From: Pseudomonadota bacterium | GTDB lineage: Bacteria; Desulfobacterota; Desulfobulbia; Desulfobulbales; JAGXFP01 | Length of the DNA stretch: 14,230 nt | Assembly: GCA_030673265.1 (NCBI GenBank) | Contig: DAOVJK010000045.1 | Span: forward strand, 1-14,230 | Direction of reading: 5' to 3' | In this document: piece by piece, positions 6,965-13,905 of the stretch | How positions within the stretch are numbered: the stretch's first letter is position 1 | Layout: each line of letters opens with the position of its first letter | The notes under the pieces: model-generated | What the model saw: only the letters and a program-made list of their open reading frames with translations | What the model was told of the DNA's origin: nothing | The model's database searches: none | Program-made: the position numbers and the translations under genes

Positions 6965-8152
6965 TTAGCAGGCCTCGCCTTGACCGATTCTTAAGTTTCT
7001 TATCGATAAATACAACAGGCCTCCGACAATCACACCCAATAGCGGCCCCAGTAACAATGAACCCAACAGCCACTCCCATAGCCGATAATGAACCTGGACA
7101 ACCATGGTATCCCAATTGATTTCGAGCAGCAGACTGCCATGCCGCATAAAATAACCAGCCTGAACACAGAGAACCGGTACCAGAGGCGGCATACAGAGCT
7201 GACTGGCAGTTACTGCCGTCAGTTTATTGAGATGCAGACGATGACAGACATAAAGCAGAACCACGGTATGACAGGCGATCAAGGGCAGCGCCCCCAGAAA
7301 GACTCCCATCCAGGCCGCTGATGCCAGTTGCAGGGCCGAACTATGTTCCTGGCATAGTCGTTTCACGAAGCGAACCGGGTGCAGAAGAGATAACCTTTCC
7401 TGGCGTTCGGCAATGATTTTTTCAGGGGTCTTGGCCAGCAAACTCTTGTGGGACCACGGCAAAAGGGCCCTGCACACTAAACGGGTATGCAGGCAGGTCA
7501 AACGAAAATTATCTTTCAGTTGATGAAAATGCGATTCACGTTCACTGGCCGTTGGGTAATGGACCGAAACCGGAACCGAAAGAATCGGCAGACCAGCCCA
7601 GGCCGAACGGGTCAGAATCTCGACTTCAAAATCATAGCGCCGACAACTTGTCACTAATTTAAGGAGCTCTTTGACCGGATATAGACGATAACCGCTCTGG
7701 GTATCCGGCAATTCCCGACCGCACTCAAGCCTGACCCAGAAATTAGAAAAAGCCCGGCCGAACAGACTGGCGCCCGGGGCATTATCCTTATCCATCCGCC
7801 TGGCCCCGATAACAATGGCCGGCCACTGCCCGGCAGCAGCTGCGGCCAGTTGGCCAGCCTCCGCCGGCTCAAGCTGGCCGTCGGCATCAACCGTAATTAT
7901 TGCCTCAAAACCCTGGCCAGCGGCGAATTCGGCTCCAGCGAGAATGGCCGCCCCTTTACCCATGTTTTGAGTCAGCCGGGTAACCTGGCAGTCCAAATCG
8001 GCAACCTGCCCGGCTCCGCCATCGGTACTGCCATCATCAACCACCAACACCGGCCAGCCCGCCGCCAAAGCCTTTTCGACCACAGACCTTACGGTATTCC
8101 CATGATTAAAGAGGGGAATCACCATCAATATCTTCGAATTATCAAGTGCCAT
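6965..8152 (-). CDS. GT2 glycosyltransferase fused to C-terminal DUF2062 membrane domain
   Basis: Protein of 395 residues in two parts. Residues 5-235 are a family 2 glycosyltransferase of the dolichyl/undecaprenyl-phosphate sugar synthase type: VIPLFNHGNTV, VVDDGSTDGG at 37-46, the metal-binding DAD at 89-91 within TVDADGQ, and DTQSGYRLYP at 150-159. Residues about 255-390 match DUF2062, with hydrophobic segments WMGVFLGALPLIACHTVVLL, LCMPPLVPVLCV and a C-terminal LLLGPLLGVIVGGLLYL that should anchor it in the inner membrane. Such fusions occur in aryl-polyene-like and other lipid loci. It would transfer a sugar to a lipid or chain; donor and acceptor are unknown. The ATG at 8152 has no clear Shine-Dalgarno; a second ATG 27 bases on is possible. 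It is followed by the acyltransferase gene with a 14-base gap. Confidence 0.88.
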   Translation of the reverse strand: MALDNSKILMVIPLFNHGNTVRSVVEKALAAGWPVLVVDDGSTDGGAGQVADLDCQVTRLTQNMGKGAAILAGAEFAAGQGFEAIITVDADGQLEPAEAGQLAAAAAGQWPAIVIGARRMDKDNAPGASLFGRAFSNFWVRLECGRELPDTQSGYRLYPVKELLKLVTSCRRYDFEVEILTRSAWAGLPILSVPVSVHYPTASERESHFHQLKDNFRLTCLHTRLVCRALLPWSHKSLLAKTPEKIIAERQERLSLLHPVRFVKRLCQEHSSALQLASAAWMGVFLGALPLIACHTVVLLYVCHRLHLNKLTAVTASQLCMPPLVPVLCVQAGYFMRHGSLLLEINWDTMVVQVHYRLWEWLLGSLLLGPLLGVIVGGLLYLSIRNLRIGQGEAC

Positions 8153-8211
8153 ATATTTTTTTCGAAAGTTGAAGGCTTAACTAATTTACAATATTCAGGG
8201 GTGCAGGAGGA
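8153..8211. other. Short gap upstream of the glycosyltransferase gene
   Basis: Between the stop of the short open frame (8212) and the glycosyltransferase start lie 59 AT-rich bases. No convincing ribosome-binding site, promoter or terminator hairpin was seen in them. The whole gap from the radical SAM stop at 8361 to the glycosyltransferase start is 208 bases, the largest break in the minus-strand operon. Confidence 0.5.
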
Positions 8212-8355
8212 TTAAACCCTCAACAACATTTTATCAAAAAGAATCTTTAGATCTTCTGAATGCAATAGTTGCCAACCCGGATTCTTTTCCAGCACACTCA
8301 CAAGCAACGAAGTTTTCTGTAAAAAAAAATTGGCAATCAAATCCTGCCACCCCAA
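8212..8355 (-). pseudogene. Short open frame, probable out-of-frame C-terminal tail of the radical SAM gene
   Basis: A 47-codon open frame lies just past the radical SAM stop, in the -1 frame relative to it. Read from a TTG at 8355 it gives LGWQDLIANFFLQKTSLLVS followed by VLEKNPGWQLLHSEDLKILF and DKMLLRV. This has a protein-like composition with spaced Trp, Leu and charged residues. The frame is open back through the end of the radical SAM gene, so adding one A to the AAAA run at 8375-8372 would join GPLWDKIIK to KKPLIRLGW without a break. The best reading is the tail of a radical SAM protein cut off by a one-base deletion or a sequencing error. A small independent protein is the alternative, but no convincing ribosome-binding site precedes it. 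A nine-base homopolymer (8321-8329) lies inside. Confidence 0.5.
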
Positions 8356-8360
8356 CCTTA

Positions 8361-9698
8361 TCAGTGGCTTCTTTTGATAATCTTATCCCACAGCGGCCCG
8401 ACATATCCCTTACTGTGCAGCCGCGTCACTCTTTCCTGCATCTCAGCCGCCGGATATATCCGATCAAGTCTACCCCGCCAAGCTTCCCTGATGGTTTGAT
8501 CCAATTCCTGTTGCTCAAGGTGAGGAGAAAAATAAAAAAACGGTTCAAGAAGAGATTGCTCCGCTGGCATAACCCCATCATCGATGGCCCGTTGATGCAT
8601 GGCTGTCCCCGGCAAAACCCTGATGCCGGTAAAGGCGAACACCACGGTATTATTAAGTTTTTCTATATTTGCCAGCCCTTCCGCTATGGTATCTCTGGTC
8701 TCATCAGGCCCACCGAATATTACAAAATGGGCACAGGGCACATCCAGAGATACCGCCAGGTCATTAACCCTGACCACATCCTCAAAGGTAAAATCCTTCT
8801 GCAATCCAGCCAGAGTTGTATTGCAGCAGGCATCAGTACCCAATTCCATGGCACTGAGTCCGGCTCTTTTCATCAAGGCCAAGGCCTCGGCGGTCAGGTT
8901 CTGGGGCCGAAAATATCCACACCAGGGCGTTTTATTGCCGGCCCGGACCAAGGCTTCGGCGACCTCCAGATAATGGCCCTGGACATCGTTAAAAACCGAA
9001 TCAGTGAAAAATATGGCTTTGGCGCCATACTTCGCGCCAACCCGCAATACTTCAGCCGCCACCTCCTCCGGATCCCTGAAACGATAAGCTTTTCCCTCAA
9101 GAACCGGATAAGAGCAATAACTGCAGCGGTACGGGCAACCGCGTTTGGTCTGAATATTCAACATCCCGCCCCAGCCAAGATAATGATCGGCAATCTTCTG
9201 ATCATAAACAACCTTGGGCCAGACAGTTTCAGAGGGTTTGGATTTGAGAATTTTCTGGGCAGGAGTTCTACCGGCAGCAAGTTCAGCCGCCAGCCACGGC
9301 AACATTTTTTCGCCTTCACCAACCACGCCATAATCGGCTTTGAGCAGCTCCATAATGGTCTCAGGCATAATTGAAAAGGCTGGCCCACCGAGAACCAGCG
9401 GCGCCTGGCTGTACTGGCGGATAAAATCAACGGTCTCAATCACCCCGTCCATAAAGGCTTCCGGAGCGGTACTGTCCACCGTATCCAGATTACGGATAGA
9501 CAAACCGATCAGGCCGAAGTCCCGGTCCCGCAAGACAGCACCAAGATCGGCCAGACCACCGTTGGCCAGTAGATCATAATGGCTCGCCTGAAAACCGGCT
9601 TCTTCCAGAGCGCCGAGCAGATGGGCTACACCAAGCGGATAAACCGGGAAAGGGGTGACCACCTGATTGGTGGAAACCAGCAGGCAATCAAACCCCAT
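8361..9698 (-). CDS. Radical SAM enzyme with B12-binding-type N-terminal domain
   Basis: Protein of 445 residues. Residues 1-150 look like a cobalamin-binding Rossmann domain (YPLGVAHLLGALEEAGF, LIGLSIRN, APLVLGGPAFSIMPE, YGVVGEGE). The radical SAM core follows with the [4Fe-4S] motif CPYRCSYC (Cys188, Cys192, Cys195, CX3CX2C), an AIFFTDSVFND strand and MELGTDACCNTTL. Late motifs are IFGGPDETRDT and FTGIRVLPGTAMHQRA. Such enzymes perform radical methylations or other difficult C-C and ring-forming chemistry in lipid and natural-product pathways; the reaction here is unknown. The classical DxHxxG B12-ligand motif was not seen, as is common in this group. The start codon overlaps the stop of the upstream radical SAM gene (TGATG), indicating coupling. 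The C-terminus KIIKRSH may be truncated; see the open frame at 8212-8355. Confidence 0.88.
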   Translation of the reverse strand: MGFDCLLVSTNQVVTPFPVYPLGVAHLLGALEEAGFQASHYDLLANGGLADLGAVLRDRDFGLIGLSIRNLDTVDSTAPEAFMDGVIETVDFIRQYSQAPLVLGGPAFSIMPETIMELLKADYGVVGEGEKMLPWLAAELAAGRTPAQKILKSKPSETVWPKVVYDQKIADHYLGWGGMLNIQTKRGCPYRCSYCSYPVLEGKAYRFRDPEEVAAEVLRVGAKYGAKAIFFTDSVFNDVQGHYLEVAEALVRAGNKTPWCGYFRPQNLTAEALALMKRAGLSAMELGTDACCNTTLAGLQKDFTFEDVVRVNDLAVSLDVPCAHFVIFGGPDETRDTIAEGLANIEKLNNTVVFAFTGIRVLPGTAMHQRAIDDGVMPAEQSLLEPFFYFSPHLEQQELDQTIREAWRGRLDRIYPAAEMQERVTRLHSKGYVGPLWDKIIKRSH

Positions 9699-10975
9699 CA
9701 GGCAGCCCCTTTGTCAAGCTCCCAATTCCTCCGGTTGGCAGTCAAACGCGGCGGGGACTTATAGGTCCCATCGTCCATTTCCCTTTTAACCACCTTTTGA
9801 AAGAGACGGCCCATGCGCTGGGATTGCGAGATGTCTTTGTAGAAATTAGTCCAGGCGTAATGATACATCTCCTGGAGCTCATCGGGGGTCATGTTCTTTG
9901 GTTGAAAAACAACCTCTGCAGTGGTATAACGGCTCCAATCCTTGTGCAGGATCCGGCCGGCCTTTTCCAACTGGGCGGTAACCGGCGCATGGGGAAAAGG
10001 CGTCAGAATCGAGAATTCGGCCATATCCATCTCTATCTCAAGCAGGAAATCGACCAGCTTTTTGATATAATCGACATCCTGGTTATCCGGCCCCAGCAAA
10101 ACAGCCGCCTCAACCCCAATGCCATGGTCCTTGAGACGCTTGACCCTATCCCGAATCACATCGGAGGTATCGAACACAGCCTGATATACATACCAGCAGC
10201 CAGCCTCAGCCGCCTTGGCCACCACCTCGTCTTCATCTAAAATCGGATGACAAACAAATTTCTTTTTGAGCGGGATCATTGCCTCAAACAGCTCCATGAT
10301 CCAATCCCGATCCTGGGCCAACGAGTTATCGACCAGGAACAGACGATTATTGTCAATGGCCGCAATTTCATCCACCACCTGTTGAATGGGGCGGGGCCGG
10401 AACTGGCGGCCACCAAGATAGGCGGTCGCACAAGGAAAACAGTTAAAACGGCAGCCCCGCGAGGCATGGACCAGATCGACCATCGGTACGCCACGGTAGG
10501 TATACCGCTCCCGGTTCAAGATATCGCGCCGGGCCGGACCAACCGATTCAATTGGCGGGAAATCATGGAAATAATCATATTTGGCCTTCAGCCTGTCCTG
10601 TTGCCAGTCGCCAAGGACCCCGACCAAACGCCCGTCTTCCACTTCGCCGAGAAAGATGCTGTCCACCCCGGCCGCAACCTCTTCGGCATGGAGCATACTG
10701 CTAATGCCACCGGCGATGACCTTGATGCCTTTCTTCCGGTAAGCCGCAGCAATCTCAAGCCCACGATGTAACTGACAGGAGAGCATCATCGACAGCAAGA
10801 CCACATCGGTGTCCTTATCCAGATCAAGTCGATCAACATTCTCATCAATAAACCTGACATCATACTCTGCCGGGACAGCCGCCGCCAGGCAGACCGGACC
10901 GTGGGGAGGAAGATGAAATTCGGTCTGCTCAGGTATTTTGGGCCACCGGGGATAAACAATCGTAATATTTGGCAT
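9698..10975 (-). CDS. Radical SAM enzyme with B12-binding-type N-terminal domain (second copy)
   Basis: Protein of 425 residues, distantly related to its downstream neighbour. The N-terminal 145 residues look like a B12-binding domain (PNITIVYPRWPKIPEQ, LPPHGPVCLAAAVP, VRFIDENVD, DVVLLSMMLSCQLHRGLEIA, KVIAGGISSMLHAEEV, FLGEVED). The iron-sulphur motif is CRFNCFPC within HASRGCRFNCFPCATAYLGG, i.e. CX3CX2C at residues 175, 179 and 182 counted from the ATG. Later blocks are LFLVDNSLAQD, YVYQAVFDTSD and AEFSILTPFPHAP, then a TPDELQEMYHYAWTNFY helix typical of B12-binding radical SAM proteins. The ATG at 10975, 2 bases after the upstream stop, is preferred to a TTG at 10981 that would overlap it. 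It lies between a ketosynthase-like gene and the other radical SAM gene, so action on an ACP-bound or lipid-bound chain is inferred. Confidence 0.88.
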   Translation of the reverse strand: MPNITIVYPRWPKIPEQTEFHLPPHGPVCLAAAVPAEYDVRFIDENVDRLDLDKDTDVVLLSMMLSCQLHRGLEIAAAYRKKGIKVIAGGISSMLHAEEVAAGVDSIFLGEVEDGRLVGVLGDWQQDRLKAKYDYFHDFPPIESVGPARRDILNRERYTYRGVPMVDLVHASRGCRFNCFPCATAYLGGRQFRPRPIQQVVDEIAAIDNNRLFLVDNSLAQDRDWIMELFEAMIPLKKKFVCHPILDEDEVVAKAAEAGCWYVYQAVFDTSDVIRDRVKRLKDHGIGVEAAVLLGPDNQDVDYIKKLVDFLLEIEMDMAEFSILTPFPHAPVTAQLEKAGRILHKDWSRYTTAEVVFQPKNMTPDELQEMYHYAWTNFYKDISQSQRMGRLFQKVVKREMDDGTYKSPPRLTANRRNWELDKGAA

Positions 10976-10977
10976 TT

Positions 10978-11547
10978 TCAACTCACTATTCTAAAATTAA
11001 CGGATACAATCTCTTTATCCTGGTTCTGGGCCTGTCCCACTGCCTCTCTGTTTCCCTGCAAAGACACAGGATAAACATCCAACTCACCAACTACCATAAA
11101 ATCAAGCGAATCATCACAGTCGAGCCAACGCCTCGCTTCAGCCTCACCACCCGAACCGGGATCATCCACAAAAACCGAATAAACCGGCCCGGTCAGACCA
11201 TAATGACTGGCCGCTTCTGCAAGGGCAATATTGGCCAGAGTATAACTGAAAAGAGTGGGGCTTGCCACCTCAAAGCCCTCTCTAAGGGTCTCGGCATAGG
11301 CAAGATCCGTCGTCAATGACCCGCAACGGGTTAAGCCGACCAGCCCGCCCCGCCCTGGCACGACAGACCGTTCGCCGCTCCTGCCCAGCAAGCCGTAAAC
11401 CAACAGAATCCGGCCAACTTCAACCACGGCCAAACGGCTTATCTTGTCCATCCGGCCCCATCTTTTCGGCAATTCACCGAGAACCGCCAGGACATCATCC
11501 CCGGGCAGATCCTGATTAATATAGTCGTAACAAAGTTGCTGGGCCAT
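10978..11547 (-). CDS. Short ketosynthase-like protein lacking the active-site Cys
   Basis: Protein of 189 residues resembling the N-terminal ketosynthase half only. The block ASPTLFSYTLANIALAEAAS at 96-115 followed by GLTGPVYSVFVDDPGSGGEA lines up with ISPTLFSHSVYNAAAGYVAR and GPAMTITNYGWPFL of the Cys-less ketosynthase-like protein at 3594-4394. It lines up less closely with the complete ketosynthase. The Cys position is Asp129. A following VVGELDVYPV corresponds to the VVIGVETYS strand. No His motifs are present. It therefore cannot be a normal condensing enzyme; a structural, chain-length or ACP-docking role is inferred. The start ATG directly abuts the stop of the lipoprotein gene (TAAATG on the minus strand), and its stop is 2 bases before the radical SAM start, so it is part of the operon. 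Independent decay from a longer ketosynthase is also possible. Confidence 0.7.
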   Translation of the reverse strand: MAQQLCYDYINQDLPGDDVLAVLGELPKRWGRMDKISRLAVVEVGRILLVYGLLGRSGERSVVPGRGGLVGLTRCGSLTTDLAYAETLREGFEVASPTLFSYTLANIALAEAASHYGLTGPVYSVFVDDPGSGGEAEARRWLDCDDSLDFMVVGELDVYPVSLQGNREAVGQAQNQDKEIVSVNFRIVS

Positions 11548-12324
11548 TTATCTTTGTCCCCCGACACTCCGCTTGATCTCATCGATAATTTCCACCACAT
11601 GCTCAGACAATATCGCAGAGAAATTATAAGCGATAAGATGCTTGCCGTCACGTCCGGCGGCCAGATCATAGACACTATTGTACTTATCGGTCCGGTGCCC
11701 CCTGACCTTTCCCTGCCAAACCATCTGATTGGTTGCCATCGAACGCAGCCGCAGGTCGATTTCAAGCTCAATATCGTATGAGACATACGGCAGACCCAAA
11801 ACCCTGGTCAGCCAGGCATAGGCAAAGGAGCCGTAATAATAGCCACGCTCCTTAACCAGCGTACGCCGCAACACCCCTTCCAGACGGTAGTCCACCTGGC
11901 GATAGGGATCTTCCGGCAGGAAGACCACCTCTTGGGCCACTCCGCCGCGGCCCAGCACCTCTGCCATCGATTCCGCGACATTACTCTCCATCGGCTGGGA
12001 ATTATAGGGAGAAAAAGGCGTATAAATCTCCGGCATGTCAGTGGAGATATCGATCCACAGAACTCCGGGAACCAGCCCCAGCCACTTCTGATTATCACTG
12101 CCACGGGTCCGGGGCCGCAGATCAACAAACCGGTCAACCCCGATTACCCCATCAACCGGGGTGCCGTGCCGCTCCGGCAAAGAAAGCGGCATCACGGATA
12201 AATCTAGATTGGGGGCGGCGCATCCGGCCAGAAAAACACATAGACAAAATAAAACCGCGTAAAGGGGCCGGACCGGACCGAAAACAGCTGTAGGTTGTAT
12301 GTTTAGCTCGATGGTAGTACTCAA
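11548..12324 (-). CDS. Outer-membrane-type lipoprotein, function unknown
   Basis: Protein of about 258 residues with a lipoprotein signal: hydrophobic PLYAVLFCLCVFLAGC with lipobox LAGC and lipidated Cys35. The residues after Cys (AAPN) contain no Asp at +2, favouring outer-membrane sorting. The mature part has VDRFVDLRPRTRGSDNQKWL, then an acidic-aromatic stretch (DISTDMPEIYTPFSPY). It continues with alternating strand-helix segments (VDYRLEGVLRRTLV, SYDIELEIDLRL, MVWQGKVRGH), weakly like LptE or transporter-auxiliary lipoproteins. Start choice is uncertain: the TTG at 12324 has GGAG 12 bases upstream; a TTG at 12393 would add 23 residues before the signal peptide, which is unlikely. It heads the minus-strand operon and abuts the short ketosynthase-like gene. 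Aryl-polyene-type loci also carry lipoproteins for product export, but homology is not shown here. Confidence 0.7.
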   Translation of the reverse strand: MSTTIELNIQPTAVFGPVRPLYAVLFCLCVFLAGCAAPNLDLSVMPLSLPERHGTPVDGVIGVDRFVDLRPRTRGSDNQKWLGLVPGVLWIDISTDMPEIYTPFSPYNSQPMESNVAESMAEVLGRGGVAQEVVFLPEDPYRQVDYRLEGVLRRTLVKERGYYYGSFAYAWLTRVLGLPYVSYDIELEIDLRLRSMATNQMVWQGKVRGHRTDKYNSVYDLAAGRDGKHLIAYNFSAILSEHVVEIIDEIKRSVGGQR

Positions 12325-12471
12325 TGCGCTGGACCGCTCCGAATTTTTTTTATTAATAGGGGCGAATAAGCTATAGTCTTGTGTTAAGAACAAAGGGGTA
12401 CATAGCCTCTCAAGACGGCCCAGTATTCTAGCTCATATTCGCCTGAGATAAAAGATCAAATAATAATTATT
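12325..12471. promoter_or_regulatory. Divergent intergenic region between the two transcription units
   Basis: About 147 AT-rich bases separate the leftward lipoprotein operon and the rightward acyltransferase gene, so promoters for both should lie here. Candidate elements are AT-rich blocks only (TATAGC on the minus strand, TAATAAT just before the plus-strand ATG). I could not pair any with a good -35 at proper spacing, so no promoter is assigned. A T8 run (12343-12350) and a short inverted repeat TTGT...ACAA near 12380-12394 are present. The plus-strand gene lacks a clear Shine-Dalgarno. Confidence 0.45.
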
Positions 12472-13401
12472 ATGAACAACAGACCATTACGTAAAAAATT
12501 ACGGGACGATTTTTTTTATCTCCTGGCCCTGTCCTTCATTAAATTCTTGCGCCTGATCCCCCGGCGCCCGGCTCTGAGGCTCATGCGTTTACTGGCCCGC
12601 CTCGCCTTTCCGTTCGCCAGTGCGCCCCGGCAGAGAACAATAATCCATCTTGCCAGAGTTTACGGAAAGTCAAAAAATCCGCAGCAAATTAAAGCGCTGG
12701 CCCGGGCGGTCTTTGTCCACTTTGCCACCGTTTTTGTTGATGTGGTCCGCATGCCAGTCATTATCCGCTCCGGCATCAATAAAATGGTCTCCACCGAAGG
12801 AACCGAACATTTTGACCGGGCTTTCAAGGTCGGCAAAGGAGTAATTCTCACAACCTGCCATTTCGGTAATTTTGAATTACTGGGTGCCTGGATGGCCCAG
12901 AATGGTTATCCAATGAAGGTAATCGGCACCACCCTGTTCGATCCCCGTCTGGATCAAATTCTGCTTGAAATCAGAAAATGCTCCGGCAACAGCGCCATCT
13001 CCAGAGGCAAAAGTACCAGAGAGATAATAAGGACCTTGAAAAATGGTGCGGCAGTCGGCATGCTCATCGATCAGGACACCAAATCCCAGGGGGTTTTCGT
13101 CAACTTCTTCAACAAACCTGCCCACACCCCCACCGGCCCGGCGGTTCTGGCCCGGCGCCTGGATGTACCGATAATTCCGGCCTTTATGTACCTGAAAGAT
13201 GACTTCAGCTATCATCTTGAATGCCAGCCGCCGCTGGAACTGGTCAGAACAGACGATGAGGACCACGATATCATCGTTAACACCCAGAAAATCTCCGATG
13301 CCTACGAGGCCATGATCCGCCGCTACCCGGAACAGTGGGTCTGGATGCATAAGCGCTGGAAGACCCAGCCGATACCGGCAACCGACAATGAAGTCAATTA
13401 A
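12472..13401 (+). CDS. LpxL/HtrB-family lipid acyltransferase (canonical HX4E)
   Basis: Membrane-associated acyltransferase of 309 residues. The N-terminal hydrophobic/basic segment (FFYLLALSFIKFLRLIPRRP) anchors it at the inner membrane. The catalytic motif is TTCHFGNFELLG with His130 and Glu135 (HX4E). Other family blocks are GMLIDQDTK (196-204), FNKPAHTPTGPAVLARR (213-229), VPIIPAFMY and the C-terminal YPEQWVWMHKRWKT (285-298). It would transfer an acyl chain from an acyl-ACP to a lipid A precursor or related glycolipid. It is divergent from the minus-strand operon and is followed 25 bases later by a small lipoprotein gene. It may be a housekeeping lipid A acyltransferase (LpxL/LpxM-type) or may serve the neighbouring operon; sequence alone does not decide. 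In contrast to the acyltransferase at 6054-6950, all expected catalytic residues are present. Confidence 0.88.
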   Translation: MNNRPLRKKLRDDFFYLLALSFIKFLRLIPRRPALRLMRLLARLAFPFASAPRQRTIIHLARVYGKSKNPQQIKALARAVFVHFATVFVDVVRMPVIIRSGINKMVSTEGTEHFDRAFKVGKGVILTTCHFGNFELLGAWMAQNGYPMKVIGTTLFDPRLDQILLEIRKCSGNSAISRGKSTREIIRTLKNGAAVGMLIDQDTKSQGVFVNFFNKPAHTPTGPAVLARRLDVPIIPAFMYLKDDFSYHLECQPPLELVRTDDEDHDIIVNTQKISDAYEAMIRRYPEQWVWMHKRWKTQPIPATDNEVN

Positions 13402-13426
13402 CAATCATTATAAAAAGGGAATAACC

Positions 13427-13666
13427 ATGAAAAAGGCACTTGGAACAATACTGGTAATACTGCTCGCCACCCTGCTGTGCACCGCCTGCAGCAAAGATGA
13501 GGAGAGCGTCGCCGAGAAGGCCCCAGGCAAGATCGATCAGATCAACAAAAAGACCGCCGATGCCATCGTTAAAAGAATCAAGACCCCACTCGACAAGGCC
13601 AGATTGACCCAGGGTCTCGGCGACAAACGGATGGAAGAAATGGACAAGACCTTTCAGGAGCAGTAA
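13427..13666 (+). CDS. Small lipoprotein, function unknown
   Basis: Protein of 79 residues with a lipoprotein-like signal (MKKALGTILVILLATLLCTAC, lipidated Cys21; position -3 is Cys, so the lipobox is not textbook). The mature part is charged and helical, with an Asp/Glu/Lys-rich tail. A TADAIVKRIKTPLDKARLTQ segment followed by GLGDKRMEEMDKT looks like a small amphipathic-helix protein. The start at 13427 has AAGGGA 6 bases upstream; an ATG at 13388 in frame overlaps the acyltransferase end and precedes that site, so it is rejected. It is probably co-transcribed with the acyltransferase. I do not recognise a named family, so no function is assigned. Confidence 0.75.
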   Translation: MKKALGTILVILLATLLCTACSKDEESVAEKAPGKIDQINKKTADAIVKRIKTPLDKARLTQGLGDKRMEEMDKTFQEQ

Positions 13667-13905
13667 GCATCTTGAATGCTGCAACCGAGATAATCTTGAT
13701 ATGACTTATTTTCTGTGCAGCAACTTTTTAACCTTACCGCTCAATATCAAGATCGGGCTGAAATCGTGGCTATATCTTCCACGTCGTAGACTTTATGTTT
13801 TTGACAAACCGGAGCATCCTAAGTTACATTGCCGCACTTGGAAATCAGGCGGCCCTGTAAAACAATAATGACACACTACAAATTCAACTAGGTTAAGTAG
13901 ACCAA
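13667..13905. other. 239-base intergenic region with inverted repeats
   Basis: No plausible gene was found. It holds a perfect 10-base inverted repeat (ATCTTGATAT at 13693-13702 and ATATCAAGAT at 13744-13753) with a 41-base loop. A 5-base hairpin CGTGG ... CCACG lies about 13764-13784, and a GCCGC/GCGGC hairpin at 13831-13835/13849-13853. None is followed by a T-run, so none is a clear terminator. Known riboswitch consensus features, including the c-di-GMP type, were looked for and not seen. Confidence 0.5.
13801..13830 (+). promoter_or_regulatory. Candidate promoter of the YVTN-repeat gene
   Basis: A perfect TTGACA at 13801-13806 is followed after 18 bases by TACATT at 13825-13830 (4 of 6 to TATAAT). 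The start codon at 13906 would give a leader of about 70 bases carrying the GCCGC/GCGGC hairpin. This is a consensus match only; the -10 element is weak. Confidence 0.3.

Noticed and set aside
6951..7115. Longer N-terminus for the HX4Q acyltransferase
   Set aside because: It overlaps the glycosyltransferase gene and lacks family similarity; the GTG at 6950 has a good Shine-Dalgarno.
8364..9374. 336-codon plus-strand open frame opposite the radical SAM gene
   Set aside because: It is fully antisense to a clear radical SAM gene with intact motifs, and its translation shows no domain or signal. It is a shadow of codon bias.
10247..10771. 174-codon plus-strand open frame opposite the second radical SAM gene
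   Set aside because: Antisense to a gene with intact CX3CX2C and B12-type domain; no recognisable protein features.
12877..13404. 175-codon minus-strand open frame opposite the second acyltransferase
   Set aside because: Antisense to a gene with canonical HX4E and other family motifs.
13667..13905. c-di-GMP-type riboswitch before the YVTN gene
   Set aside because: The conserved core sequences of that riboswitch class were not found; only simple hairpins are present.
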